Source: Rouxiella sp. S1S-2 (lineage in GTDB: Bacteria > Pseudomonadota > Gammaproteobacteria > Enterobacterales > Enterobacteriaceae). Taken from it: a stretch of 64,000 nucleotides of DNA. Positions within the stretch are counted from its first letter, which is position 1; every line of letters starts with the position of its first letter. This document shows, piece by piece, positions 8,742 through 17,440 of this stretch. Under the pieces are notes generated by a model. The model was given only the letters and a program-made list of their open reading frames with translations, ran no database searches and had not been told where the DNA came from. A program made the translations under genes and the position numbers. The stretch is from assembly GCF_009208105.1 (NCBI RefSeq), contig NZ_WFKL01000001.1:1488001-1552000 (forward strand), given 5' to 3'.

Positions 8742-10094
8742 TTATCTAAACAGCGTCTGCGCCCAGCGTGCTAGCCCTGCCGTTACCGAGCCAAAATCAT
8801 TGCCGCCCACCAGCGGTATACCCGGCAGCTGGGCCTGCAGCGCCGTGCGCAACAGAGGTGAGCGCGCACTGCCCCCGGTGAGATAAATCACGTCCGGCTT
8901 AATTTCGCTGCTGGCGAGCGCGAGGCTGACCTGTTCCTGAATGCGCTCCAGCGGCTGAGAAATCGCTTCGCTGAGCTGCTGCTGGCTGATATTTTCGCTC
9001 AGCCCGGCTTCGATGAAGTCCAACGCGGCGGTCACGCTTTGGCGCTCAGACAGCGCAATTTTGCTCTCTTCGGCCGCGCGAACCAGACGATAGCTCAGTC
9101 GCTGCTGGTGCACCTTCAACAGGCGTTTAACCTGATCGGGATTAGCCGCATCGCGGATCATATCGCGCAGTAAACGGCCGTTCGCCACGCTGTAGAAATC
9201 GAGCTGCGCGGGCACGTCGTTGGTTGCTACGGCGTTCCAGTAAGGCAGTGAAGGCATGGCGATGCCTTTCTGTGTTTCGCTGCCCATGCCAAATTGCGGC
9301 GTTAACTGCTTGAACGCGGTCATAATGTCGAGGTCGTTACCGCCAACGCGGCAGCCGCTATGACCTAGCAGGCTGTGCTGACGCTCGGCCTTATCGCGCC
9401 AGCTTGGCCCCATCAGCAGCACTGAGCAGTCGGTGGTTCCCCCGCCGATATCCACGACCAGCACGGTTTTGTCTTCAGTCAACGTGGCCTCAAAGTCCAG
9501 CCCGGCGGCAACCGGCTCAAACTGGAAGGCGATATCACGGAATCCGGCACGCGCTGCGGCGCGTTCCAAAATACCCTGCGCCTGGCGGTTAGCCTCTTCG
9601 CCACCCATGCCCTGGAAATTAATTGGACGGCCAATTACCGTCTGCTCGATAGTCTGCTGTAAAACTGATTCGGCCTGACGTTTGATGTGAAACATCATGG
9701 CGCACACCAGGTCTTCAAACAGGGCTATCTGCTGTGGCTTCAGGCCGTTGGCACCCAGAAACGACTTCGGTGAACGAACGAAGTAAACGTCTTCCGGGTC
9801 TTCCATATAGGTTGCCAGCGCCTGCAGACCAAAATGCACGCTTTGAGTATTAACCTGAATATCTTCTTCGCGGTTGAAACTCACGCTGCGGCGCAGAAGT
9901 TGCTGGTTTTCATCGCTGCCCGTCGGCACCTGCCAGTGGCGATGCAAGCATTCACTGACGGCTTCACGGGTTGGGGCGCACAGCATGGAGGGTAAATAGC
10001 TGTCCCCATTTTCAAGTGCCAAAAGTTCTGCGTTGTTGTCACGCATCACGGCAACGGAGCAATTCGCCGTACCGTAGTCAAATCCAATAAACAT
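8742..10094 (-). CDS. yegD: Hsp70-family putative chaperone YegD
   Basis: Actin-fold ATPase of the Hsp70 superfamily, 450 residues, lacking the C-terminal peptide-binding domain of DnaK. The phosphate-1 loop FIGFDYGTANCSVAV opens the protein, the phosphate-2 loop is VLVVDIGGGTTDCSVLLM near residue 200, and the adenosine motif VIYLTGGSARSPLL lies near residue 415. Client and role are unknown. The start at 10094 gives MFIGFDYG as in E. coli, with GGGGA 8-12 bases upstream; the open frame extends 20 codons farther but without support. In E. coli the gene neighbours alkA, as here with one gene between. Confidence 0.93.
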   Translation of the reverse strand: MFIGFDYGTANCSVAVMRDNNAELLALENGDSYLPSMLCAPTREAVSECLHRHWQVPTGSDENQQLLRRSVSFNREEDIQVNTQSVHFGLQALATYMEDPEDVYFVRSPKSFLGANGLKPQQIALFEDLVCAMMFHIKRQAESVLQQTIEQTVIGRPINFQGMGGEEANRQAQGILERAAARAGFRDIAFQFEPVAAGLDFEATLTEDKTVLVVDIGGGTTDCSVLLMGPSWRDKAERQHSLLGHSGCRVGGNDLDIMTAFKQLTPQFGMGSETQKGIAMPSLPYWNAVATNDVPAQLDFYSVANGRLLRDMIRDAANPDQVKRLLKVHQQRLSYRLVRAAEESKIALSERQSVTAALDFIEAGLSENISQQQLSEAISQPLERIQEQVSLALASSEIKPDVIYLTGGSARSPLLRTALQAQLPGIPLVGGNDFGSVTAGLARWAQTLFR

Positions 10095-10579
10095 CACGGT
10101 TTCCCCATGCCAAAGAAGGGGGGCGACTTTACCGGAGTCGCTGCCAGCAGGCAAGAAAGAAGTTATACGGGAGTTTTGTGACGATCAGTGCACCTGCTGC
10201 ATAAATAGCACGGCTAAAATAAATATCATTCTTAAAATTAAAAAAACCTATTTATTATTACAATACGAGTAAAATGCTATTCATAGTAAATGCTTTATTT
10301 CACCCAGTTAGTTGAAGTAATGAAATCTACGTTTTTATAATTTCTCGGATGCTATCACTATTCTTGCTTCGCGATACTGCGAACATTTAACTTATCGGGT
10401 AAAGAGCAATGAAATCTTACTCCCCTGTGAAAAATAGAAAACGCATGGCGCTTTTCCCCGAGTGGAGTAAATGAAAATAGAAGGGATGACCTTATCAACG
10501 TTGGCAGGGATAAAAAAGTCTGTTTCTACGTATTTTACCCTTTATTATCGCCATGTCTGCCTATGAAGACGCGGCGATA
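10095..10579. other. AT-rich gap upstream of yegD
   Basis: About 485 bases, AT-rich from 10200 to 10380, containing the yegD promoter region on the minus strand. A possible 31-codon ORF on the plus strand at 10471-10566 has GGAG only three bases before its ATG and an unknown product, so I leave it unannotated. No repeat or terminator with a convincing U tract was seen for the acetyltransferase gene that ends at 10580. Confidence 0.4.
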
Positions 10580-11032
10580 TTACAACTCTCTGACCCACCG
10601 CGCCGGATTACCGACATAAACACCTTTAAGCGTAATGGGTTTCACCACAACGCTGCCCGCACCGATGACGACACCGCTGCAAATCGTGTCAGTGAGGATG
10701 GTGGCCCCGCTACCGAGGGTGACGTTATCGCCCAGAACGATTCTCAGCCAATTTTCCGCATTGGCGTCAGGTGTACCACTTTTAAACAAATCGTTGGCAA
10801 AGGTGACGCCGTGCCCAATAAAGCAGTTTTCGCCCAGTGTGACGTTTTCGCATAAAAAAGAGTGCGACTGTATTTTACTGCCGCGTCCAATAATGCAGCC
10901 TTTTTGTATCTCGACAAACGGGCCGACGAAAACCTCATCCCCTAAGGTGCAGCCGTAAACGTTGGAGGGCATCATTACTCTGACGTTCTGTCCTGCTTTC
11001 ACATCCCTTATGCTACATTCAATAATCTGCAT
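10580..11032 (-). CDS. Left-handed beta-helix (hexapeptide) acyltransferase
   Basis: Protein of 150 residues built from hexapeptide repeats ([LIV]GxxxxI-type), for example residues 25-60 (EVFVGPFVEIQKGCIIG) and 98-130 (IVLGDNVTLGSGATILTD), ending in GVYVGNPARWVREL, the usual C-terminal loop of sugar N/O-acetyltransferases. It resembles WbbJ/WlbB-like and dTDP-amino-sugar acetyltransferases, which use acetyl-CoA to modify nucleotide-linked sugars for surface polysaccharides, and forms trimers in known members. No sugar-biosynthesis genes lie nearby, so its substrate cannot be inferred. It is divergent from alkA with 61 bases between the starts, and GGGA lies upstream of the ATG. Confidence 0.85.
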   Translation of the reverse strand: MQIIECSIRDVKAGQNVRVMMPSNVYGCTLGDEVFVGPFVEIQKGCIIGRGSKIQSHSFLCENVTLGENCFIGHGVTFANDLFKSGTPDANAENWLRIVLGDNVTLGSGATILTDTICSGVVIGAGSVVVKPITLKGVYVGNPARWVREL

Positions 11033-11093
11033 TATTTTCCCATCGCTCTTTCCGTAACAGAGTCATTATACAACTTATTGAGGAACTGCCTGC

Positions 11094-11993
11094 GTGCAAA
11101 CGACAAAACATCTTCTTCCTTATATGCCTCCGTATGACTGGAGCTGGATGGCTGCGTTTCTCGGGGCGAGGGCACTGGCGGGCATTGAGCATTTTGAAAG
11201 CGCGGCAGATGCCGACGGTGATTCAACCCAGATTGTCTATCGGCGCACGCTGACGGTGGGGCAGGGGAAGAGCGCAGTAAGCGGCTGGATTTGCTGGCGA
11301 CCTCTTAAGGATAAGCACGCCGTGGAGCTTGAGATTTCTGCTTCGCTGGCGCCACATCGTGAAGAGGTTAAAAAGCGGGTCAATAATTTACTGGATTTGG
11401 ATGCCAATCCGCAGGAGATTGCACAAACACTTGGCCCCTTGGCCGACGACGACGCGGGACTGCGGCTGCCGGGCTGTATCGACAGTTTTGAGCTTACCGT
11501 GCGCGCTATTCTCGGCCAACTGGTGAGCATTAAGATGGCCGCCACTTTTTGCGCCCGACTTGCCTCGCTGTGCGGTGAGCCGATAGTCACGCCGTTTGCC
11601 AGCCTGACTCGGTTGTTTCCTACGCCACAGCGCATTGCCGCACTCAGCGTTGAGGACCTGCGCGCTATCGGTGTTCAGTCCAAGCGCGCTGCTTGCCTGA
11701 TTGGTATCGCCAAGGCGGTGCAAAACGGCGAGCTGCCTCTTTACAGCATCCGCGATGTTGAGCAGGGCATCAGACAATTAGTGGCGATGCCCGGCATTGG
11801 TGCCTGGACGGCAAACTACGTCGCAATGCGTGCGTGGGGAGAAAGGGATATTTTTCTGCACAGTGACTATTTAATTAAGCAAAGATTTCCAAATATGACG
11901 CCGGCGACAATAAATCGCTATGCTCAAATTTGGAAACCGTGGAGAAGTTACGCGACGTTACTTATTTGGAATAACCCTAATTGGAAACCATAA
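11094..11993 (+). CDS. alkA: DNA-3-methyladenine glycosylase II AlkA
   Basis: Base-excision repair glycosylase removing alkylated purines. N-terminal AlkA domain (residues 1-110) is followed by the HhH-GPD fold: hairpin LVAMPGIGAWTANYVAMRAW at about 229-248 and the catalytic Asp258 in FLHSDYLIKQRF, equivalent to Asp238 of E. coli. The C-terminal WKPWRSYATLLIW is also conserved. It starts at GTG (11094) with AGGA nine bases upstream. At 299 residues it is slightly longer than E. coli AlkA (282). In E. coli alkA is induced by Ada; I see no ada gene here and no clear Ada box in the 61-base gap. Downstream sequence is AT-rich. Confidence 0.95.
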   Translation: MQTTKHLLPYMPPYDWSWMAAFLGARALAGIEHFESAADADGDSTQIVYRRTLTVGQGKSAVSGWICWRPLKDKHAVELEISASLAPHREEVKKRVNNLLDLDANPQEIAQTLGPLADDDAGLRLPGCIDSFELTVRAILGQLVSIKMAATFCARLASLCGEPIVTPFASLTRLFPTPQRIAALSVEDLRAIGVQSKRAACLIGIAKAVQNGELPLYSIRDVEQGIRQLVAMPGIGAWTANYVAMRAWGERDIFLHSDYLIKQRFPNMTPATINRYAQIWKPWRSYATLLIWNNPNWKP

Positions 11994-12197
11994 TAATCAA
12001 TTGTTAAATTTGTTGATAATAAATGTTATCCCATGGTGTCCATAAGGATACAGTTATTAAATAAATGAAATCCTATTTACATCGACAGAATTTGAAATCA
12101 AAAAACCGCACAAAGTGGCCGAAAGTTTTTTAACATTTTAAAGAAATACACGTACAATTCATGCGAATCGAAATTTCTCTACTTCATTAGGCTGAAC

Positions 12198-12662
12198 GTG
12201 TCTTTAATCTTGATCAACTCTTCACGAAGTTTCTCACCCGCGTGGTGGGGTATCTTCGCGATACTCATGTTACTGCTTGCTCCTGCTATCTCGCGATCGC
12301 TGGAACACTTTAGTATGGGTACTGCAGAGTCGTCTGCAACGACGAACTCGGTGGCGAGCTTTGTGTCGGGGGCAAACCGAGTCATTGCGACAGGCATCAA
12401 GGACCATCAGTCATCAATCTCAGACCAACTTGGCCGCATGCAGATGCAGCTGAACGCGTCGGCGAATGATGTCTCGGTGCACGAAGATTTATCTTGCTCG
12501 CATTGCGCATTAATTGACCAGTTGACTATAATCAATGTGGGAAATGTTATGCTTCATTGGTCGGGTAAACTGAGTTCTGTCCTACCCAGAGAACATTTCG
12601 ATTCTCCGCTGTTTAGTATATTTAAACTGTCGGAGTCTCAACCCCGCGCTCCACCTTTTTAA
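12198..12662 (+). CDS. DUF2946-like small membrane-anchored protein
   Basis: Unnamed protein of 154 residues. Seen: an N-terminal hydrophobic helix or signal anchor (about residues 16-33, WWGIFAILMLLLAPAI), a hydrophilic middle, a CxxC-type motif in LSCSHCALID, a hydrophobic stretch, and a C-terminal PRAPPF. A cysteine pair in the middle and a RAPP tail are typical of the DUF2946 family, whose members are often near copper-handling genes; that family call is inference. The GTG start at 12198 has a weak AGG six bases upstream and could be wrong. It lies directly upstream of cioAB in the same direction, about 215 bases away, so a functional link (metal or thiol handling for the oxidase) is possible but unproven. 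Confidence 0.6.
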   Translation: MSLILINSSRSFSPAWWGIFAILMLLLAPAISRSLEHFSMGTAESSATTNSVASFVSGANRVIATGIKDHQSSISDQLGRMQMQLNASANDVSVHEDLSCSHCALIDQLTIINVGNVMLHWSGKLSSVLPREHFDSPLFSIFKLSESQPRAPPF

Positions 12663-12877
12663 TTAACACCTGCGTTTACACTTACAGACATCGTGTTGAA
12701 TCCGTAGTGGACCATAAAAGGTTTTCTACAAAGGATTTTCTACCAAGAATATATTTATTTTTATTTTAGTCATTGGGTAACGTGTTGCTTTTTTTGCTTC
12801 AGGACGCCTGCGACTTTTTTTTCGAACAAACTGACTGTCTGTCATATGAAACTTTCTATGCAATCTGAGGTAATGCC

Positions 12878-14293
12878 ATGTTTGGCTTAACTGCACTGGA
12901 TCTTGCAAGGACCCAGTTCGCCTTTACAGTGTCGTTTCACATTATTTTCCCGGCTATCACCATAGGTTTGGCGAGTTTTCTGGCTGTGCTCGAAGGGCTC
13001 TGGCTGAAAACAAAACAAGATGCCTATCGTGATCTTTATCATTTCTGGTCCAAGGTCTTCGCCGTAAACTTCGGTATGGGCGTCGTCTCTGGTCTGGTTA
13101 TGGCTTACCAATTCGGTACTAACTGGAGCGGCTTCTCTGATTTCGCCGGTGCTATTACGGGTCCCCTGTTGACCTATGAAGTACTGACCGCATTCTTCCT
13201 CGAAGCCGGCTTCCTGGGTGTCATGCTGTTTGGCTGGAATCGTGTTGGTCCTGGCCTGCACTTTTTCTCTACCTGTATGGTGGCCCTGGGAACTATCTTC
13301 TCAACCTTCTGGATCCTGGCCTCAAACAGCTGGATGCATACCCCACAGGGTTACAGCATCGTAAACGGTCTGATTGTGCCGGTTGACTGGTTGAAAGTTA
13401 TCTTCAACCCGTCGTTCCCGTTCCGTCTCATGCACATGAGCGTGGCCGCATTCCTGGCCTCGGCGTTCTTTGTGGCTTCTGCCGCGGCATACCACTTGCT
13501 GCGCGGAAACAACACGGCGGCGACCCGCAAAATGTTCTCGATGGCCATGTGGATGGCGCTGATCGTCTCTCCAATCCAGGCATTCCTGGGTGATGCGCAC
13601 GGTCTGAACACCCTGAAGTATGAGCCTGCCAAGATTGCTGCGATTGAAGGCCACTGGGAAAACCTGGACAACAAACCTACGCCGTTGGTGTTGGTCGGTT
13701 GGCCAGACATGGACGCCGAAGAGACCAAGTACAAGATTGAAATTCCCGATCTCGGAAGCTTAATTCTGACGCACAGCCTGACCAAGCAGATCCCGGCGCT
13801 TAAGTCTTTCCCTAAAGAAGACCGTCCAGATTCGACCGTCGTGTTCTGGTCATTCCGCATCATGGCCGGTTTGGGCATGCTGATGATTCTGTCAGGCTTC
13901 GTGGGCCTGTGGCTGCGTCGTCGCGGTACGATGTATGAGAACAAAAACTTCCTGCGCTTTATGCTGCTGATGGGGCCGTCGGGTCTTATTGCACTGCTGG
14001 CGGGCTGGTTCACGACGGAAGTGGGTCGTCAGCCGTGGGTTGTTTATGGTCTGCTGCGTACTAAAGACGCGGTTTCGGCGCACGGTGTTGTGCACATGAG
14101 CATCACGCTGATTGCCTTCATTGTTATCTACTGTTCCGTATTCGGTGTGGGCTATGCCTACATGATGCGCCTGATTAAGAAAGGCCCTCAGGCACACGAA
14201 GGCGAAACTCACGAGCACGGTGGCCCGGGTCAAACACGTACCCCATCGCGTCCGCTTTCTGCAGTAGATGAAAAACTAGATTCCAGGAGCTAA
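12878..14293 (+). CDS. cioA: Cyanide-insensitive type bd ubiquinol oxidase subunit I (short Q-loop CydA/CioA)
   Basis: Subunit I of a cytochrome bd oxidase, oxidising ubiquinol and reducing oxygen at the inner membrane without proton pumping. The N-terminal heme ligand is His21 (TVSFHIIFPAITIG); RLMHMSVAAF near residue 185 and FWSFRIMAGLG near residue 325 supply the other conserved heme-ligand regions, and GRQPWVVYGLLRT is the signature seen in CioA. Compared with E. coli CydA (522 residues), the loop between AAIEGHWE and FWSFRIM lacks about 60 residues, which makes it the short-Q-loop type. A His-rich tail (HEGETHEHGG) ends the protein. GAGG lies six bases before the ATG; cioB follows after two bases. 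Confidence 0.94.
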   Translation: MFGLTALDLARTQFAFTVSFHIIFPAITIGLASFLAVLEGLWLKTKQDAYRDLYHFWSKVFAVNFGMGVVSGLVMAYQFGTNWSGFSDFAGAITGPLLTYEVLTAFFLEAGFLGVMLFGWNRVGPGLHFFSTCMVALGTIFSTFWILASNSWMHTPQGYSIVNGLIVPVDWLKVIFNPSFPFRLMHMSVAAFLASAFFVASAAAYHLLRGNNTAATRKMFSMAMWMALIVSPIQAFLGDAHGLNTLKYEPAKIAAIEGHWENLDNKPTPLVLVGWPDMDAEETKYKIEIPDLGSLILTHSLTKQIPALKSFPKEDRPDSTVVFWSFRIMAGLGMLMILSGFVGLWLRRRGTMYENKNFLRFMLLMGPSGLIALLAGWFTTEVGRQPWVVYGLLRTKDAVSAHGVVHMSITLIAFIVIYCSVFGVGYAYMMRLIKKGPQAHEGETHEHGGPGQTRTPSRPLSAVDEKLDSRS

Positions 14294-14295
14294 TA

Positions 14296-15303
14296 ATGGG
14301 TATCGACTTGCCGTTGATCTGGTTCGTCATTATCATTTTCGGCATCATGATGTATGTCGTAATGGATGGTTTCGACTTAGGTATTGGTCTGCTCTTTCCG
14401 TTCGTTAAAAAGAGCGAAGATCGTGATGTGATGATGAACACCGTCGCCCCCGTTTGGGACGGTAACGAAACCTGGCTGGTGCTGGGCGGTGCGGGCCTTT
14501 ATGGCGCGTTCCCGCTGGCCTACTCGGTGATCCTTGATGCATTGGCGATGCCATTGACCATCATGCTGTTTGGCCTGATTTTCCGCGGCGTGGCGTTTGA
14601 ATTCCGTTTCAAGGCCAGTGAAGAAAAGCGTCACATCTGGGACAAATCCTTCATCTGGGGTTCACTGGTGGCTACCTTCTGTCAGGGCGTGGTGCTGGGT
14701 GCTTTCATCGACGGTATGCCGGTTGTTAACCGCGTTTACGCCGGTGGCCCGATGGATTGGCTGACGCCATTCACCGTGTTCTGCGGTCTGGGTCTGATCG
14801 TGGCTTATGCGTTGATTGGCTGTACCTGGCTTATCATGAAAACCCAAGGCTCGCTGCAGCAAAAAATGCACGACATGGCGAAACCTTTGCTGTTCACTCT
14901 GCTGGCCGTGCTGGCTGTCGTCAGCATCTGGACGCCAATGACCCACGCTGACATCGCGCATCGCTGGTTCAGCAGGCCTAACCTGTTCTGGTTCCTGCCG
15001 GTGCCTGTTCTGGTGCTGCTGGTGTCATTCTGGTTGGTGAAAGCGGTAAACCGCAATGCGCATTACACGCCGTTCCTGCTCACGCTGGCACTGGTGTTCC
15101 TGGGTTACAGCGGTTTGGGCATCAGTGTATGGCCAAACATCATTCCACCGTCCATCACGTATTGGCAGGCATCGTCCCCGCCGCAGAGTCAGGGCTTTAT
15201 TCTGGTTGGCGCGTTGGTGATTATCCCCATCATTCTGGTTTACACCTTCTGGAGCTACTATGTGTTCCGTGGGAAAGTGACGCCGGATCAGGGTTACCAC
15301 TGA
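14296..15303 (+). CDS. cioB: Cytochrome bd ubiquinol oxidase subunit II (CioB)
   Basis: Subunit II of the bd oxidase, 335 residues, with about eight or nine membrane helices. Family features are FVIIIFGIMMYVVMDGFDLGIG at the N-terminus, VWDGNETWLVLGGAGLYGAFP near residue 54, and the C-terminal PPSITYWQASSP. The gene starts two bases after cioA with AGGAG in the end of cioA, so the subunits are co-translated in matched amounts. A strong intrinsic terminator follows 21 bases after the stop, before the small third gene. Confidence 0.95.
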   Translation: MGIDLPLIWFVIIIFGIMMYVVMDGFDLGIGLLFPFVKKSEDRDVMMNTVAPVWDGNETWLVLGGAGLYGAFPLAYSVILDALAMPLTIMLFGLIFRGVAFEFRFKASEEKRHIWDKSFIWGSLVATFCQGVVLGAFIDGMPVVNRVYAGGPMDWLTPFTVFCGLGLIVAYALIGCTWLIMKTQGSLQQKMHDMAKPLLFTLLAVLAVVSIWTPMTHADIAHRWFSRPNLFWFLPVPVLVLLVSFWLVKAVNRNAHYTPFLLTLALVFLGYSGLGISVWPNIIPPSITYWQASSPPQSQGFILVGALVIIPIILVYTFWSYYVFRGKVTPDQGYH

Positions 15304-15324
15304 TAACGTGTTGACGTGATGACG

Positions 15325-15357
15325 AGAGGGGCGGGCAACGCGCTGCCCCTCTTTTTT
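15325..15357 (+). terminator. Intrinsic terminator after cioB
   Basis: Perfect 8-bp stem AGAGGGGC / GCCCCTCT with a 12-base loop, followed by TTTTTT. It sits between cioB and the DUF2474 gene and should limit transcription into the latter. Confidence 0.85.
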
Positions 15358-15376
15358 CAAAAGATTGGAGGGCTGA

Positions 15377-15559
15377 ATGAAAAGTATTATTAATATTCAA
15401 AAGATGGACGACAAAACCGTCCCGGCGAAAAACGTCTCTTTTTGGAAAAAGATTTCCTGGTTGGTGATTATCTACGGCGGCAGCGTACTGGCTCTGTTCG
15501 TGGTCGCCAGCGCGTTTCACATCTTGATGTTTGCTGCCGGAATGAGAACGCACGGCTAA
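15377..15559 (+). CDS. DUF2474 small membrane protein of the cio operon (CydX-like)
   Basis: Protein of 60 residues with one membrane helix (about residues 26-52, KISWLVIIYGGSVLALFVVASAF) preceded by positive charges. The pattern FWKKISWLVIIYGGSVLAL matches DUF2474, a family found after cioAB genes, and its place parallels CydX, the third subunit of E. coli bd-I. It is likely a small accessory subunit of the oxidase; that role is inference. GGAGG lies five bases before the ATG. It starts 73 bases after cioB, behind an intrinsic terminator, so it would be made by readthrough or from its own promoter. Confidence 0.8.
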   Translation: MKSIINIQKMDDKTVPAKNVSFWKKISWLVIIYGGSVLALFVVASAFHILMFAAGMRTHG

Positions 15560-15617
15560 TTCACGCAGGTAAGTTATTGAGATAATTAGCTGCGAGTATG
15601 TTGGCGTACACCACATC

Positions 15618-15638
15618 GCTCCCTGAGTTTCAGGGAGC
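15618..15638. terminator. Hairpin between the DUF2474 gene and mgtE
   Basis: Perfect 9-bp stem GCTCCCTGA / TCAGGGAGC with a three-base loop between two converging genes. No long T run follows on either strand, so efficiency is unclear. Confidence 0.5.
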
Positions 15639-15677
15639 GGCTTGCAGTAGCCAGGATGGCGTAGAAACAAGAAAGCG

Positions 15678-17111
15678 TTACAGCAGGAAGACGGTGGCCA
15701 GACCGAGAAAGATAAAGAATCCGCCGGTGTCGGTCAGCGCCGTAATCATTACGCTCGCCCCCAGCGCCGGGTCTCGCCCCAGCCGCACCATCGTTAACGG
15801 AATAATCACCCCCATCAGTGCCGCGACCAGCAGATTGAGCACCATTGCCAGCGTCATGACACCGCCCATCGCCATATTGCCGTAAAGCAGCCAGGTCACA
15901 ATCCCCATCAGGCCGCCCCAAACGAGGCCATTAATCAGCGCCACGCCAAGCTCTCTGAACAGCAAAAACGGCAGGTTGCCGAGCTGAATTTGATGCAGCG
16001 CCAGCCCGCGAACGATCATGGTGATGGTCTGGTTACCGGTGTTACCGCCGATCCCGGCAACAATGGGCATCAACGCCGCCAGTGCCACCAACTCGGAAAT
16101 GGTGTGCTCAAATAGCCCAATAACGCGCGAGGCGACAAAGGCGGTACACAGGTTGATGGCCAGCCACGCCCAACGATTTTTCACCGCCTTGGTCACCGGC
16201 GAGAAAATGTCTTCTTCCGGGCTTAGGCCACCCATGCGACGGATGTTGGTATCAGAGTCTTCGTTAACAAAATCGACAATAGACTCAACCGTCAGTCGGC
16301 CCATCAGCTTGCCTTTTAAGTCTACTACCGGTGCGGTTATCAGGTCATAGCGCTCAAACGCACCGGCGGCATCGTCGGCTTTATCATCGGGGCTGAAGCA
16401 GGTTGGGTCATCATTCATCACCTCGCTTACCCGCCTCTGTGGCGCATTAAGCAGTACGGTGGTTAAGGGCAGTTCACCGAGCAAGAGGTTTTTGCGGTCG
16501 GTGACAAACAGCTTATCGCTGCCTTTGGGAATGATTTTACGAAAGCGCAGATAGCGCTGCACGGTGGCCAGCGTGACGTCGGGACGAATGGACAACAGTT
16601 CGAAGTCCATAATACGGCCCACCGAGGTCTTACCGAACTTCATAACCTCGCGCACTTTGTCGCGCAGGCGGGGTTCAAGTGAGGTCAGTACGCGACCGGT
16701 CAAATCACGCGGCAGGTACTCGGCCAGATAGACCTGATCGTCAAGGTCTAGCAGAGCGATAGCCTTGAGCAGGTCTCGGTCGCTCATCTCCTCAATCAGG
16801 CTGTCCCAAACCGTTTCTGACACTTCAACCAGCGCCTTGCCGCGCGCCGAAGTATCTACCAGGCTCCACAGTGCCAGACGCTGACGTTCGGGCAGTGCTT
16901 CGAGTATATCGGCAAGGTCGGCGGCGTGAAGGCTGGCTACGCTGGCGCTGAGGTCAGCGGTTTGGTCCATCAGAAGAGTGTTGCGGCTTTCTGCTGACTT
17001 TTCACCGAGAATGCTGTCGGCTAAATCATCGTTATTAAGCAGTAAATCAAGAATATGATGGCGTAATTCTGCCAGTTTTTGTGAATGGTTCTGCGGTTTT
17101 GCTGCTGACAT
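15678..17111 (-). CDS. mgtE: Magnesium transporter MgtE
   Basis: Mg2+ channel of the MgtE/SLC41 family in the inner membrane, 477 residues. Order: cytosolic N domain of helical repeats (about 1-150), two CBS domains (about 155-280) that sense cytosolic Mg2+, a plug helix, and five membrane helices from about 310. Pore and family motifs are PIVAGIGGNTGNQTI and ALTDTGGFFIFLGLA at the C-terminus. No Mg-responsive leader could be recognised in the 61 bases upstream. It stands alone between the cio region and yfgG; E. coli K-12 lacks mgtE, so this is one difference from the E. coli layout. Confidence 0.94.
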   Translation of the reverse strand: MSAAKPQNHSQKLAELRHHILDLLLNNDDLADSILGEKSAESRNTLLMDQTADLSASVASLHAADLADILEALPERQRLALWSLVDTSARGKALVEVSETVWDSLIEEMSDRDLLKAIALLDLDDQVYLAEYLPRDLTGRVLTSLEPRLRDKVREVMKFGKTSVGRIMDFELLSIRPDVTLATVQRYLRFRKIIPKGSDKLFVTDRKNLLLGELPLTTVLLNAPQRRVSEVMNDDPTCFSPDDKADDAAGAFERYDLITAPVVDLKGKLMGRLTVESIVDFVNEDSDTNIRRMGGLSPEEDIFSPVTKAVKNRWAWLAINLCTAFVASRVIGLFEHTISELVALAALMPIVAGIGGNTGNQTITMIVRGLALHQIQLGNLPFLLFRELGVALINGLVWGGLMGIVTWLLYGNMAMGGVMTLAMVLNLLVAALMGVIIPLTMVRLGRDPALGASVMITALTDTGGFFIFLGLATVFLL

Positions 17112-17172
17112 TCAGAGTCCTTCTGCAATCTGGAAACTAAAATGGCGCGTTAAAATAAGGGCGGAATAACGG

Positions 17173-17358
17173 TTAAGGCGTTTTATCTGACGGATTTTCT
17201 TGTGTTGCTGAGGACATACTTTGTTCAATCTGCGCCTGTTTCTGACTTTTATGATGGGAATAAGACCCTATTGCGGCGTAGATCAGACGTCCAAACAAGA
17301 TTATGAAGCTTATCGTCAGAACGATTTTCGTCATCTTTATGTTATTTTTTTTACGCAT
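17173..17358 (-). CDS. yfgG: Small membrane protein YfgG
   Basis: 61-residue protein with one membrane helix (about residues 10-28, KIVLTISFIILFGRLIYAAIG) followed by SHHKSQKQAQ. The motif I-S-F-I-xx-F-G-R-x-I-Y and the location beside ppx match E. coli YfgG, a small inner-membrane protein linked to metal stress. I chose the ATG at 17358 (MRKKNNIKMTK), as in E. coli; the open frame runs 22 codons farther upstream. An ATG eight codons later (MTKIVL) is an alternative, and neither has a strong ribosome binding site. Confidence 0.8.
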   Translation of the reverse strand: MRKKNNIKMTKIVLTISFIILFGRLIYAAIGSYSHHKSQKQAQIEQSMSSATQENPSDKTP

Positions 17359-17440
17359 TGTGGTATCTACAGTGTCATTTGAGGTGGGGCGATGCGCGCT
17401 CTTCCTAAGCAAAAGGGCGCGCATGGCAAATGAGAGGGCG

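Noticed and set aside
10471..10566. 31-codon ORF between yegD and the acetyltransferase gene
   Set aside because: Ribosome binding site only three bases from the ATG and no similarity; too weak to list as a gene.
13351..14013. Long antisense frame (220 codons) inside cioA
   Set aside because: Shadow of the cioA coding frame; composition-driven, no start signal or known domain.
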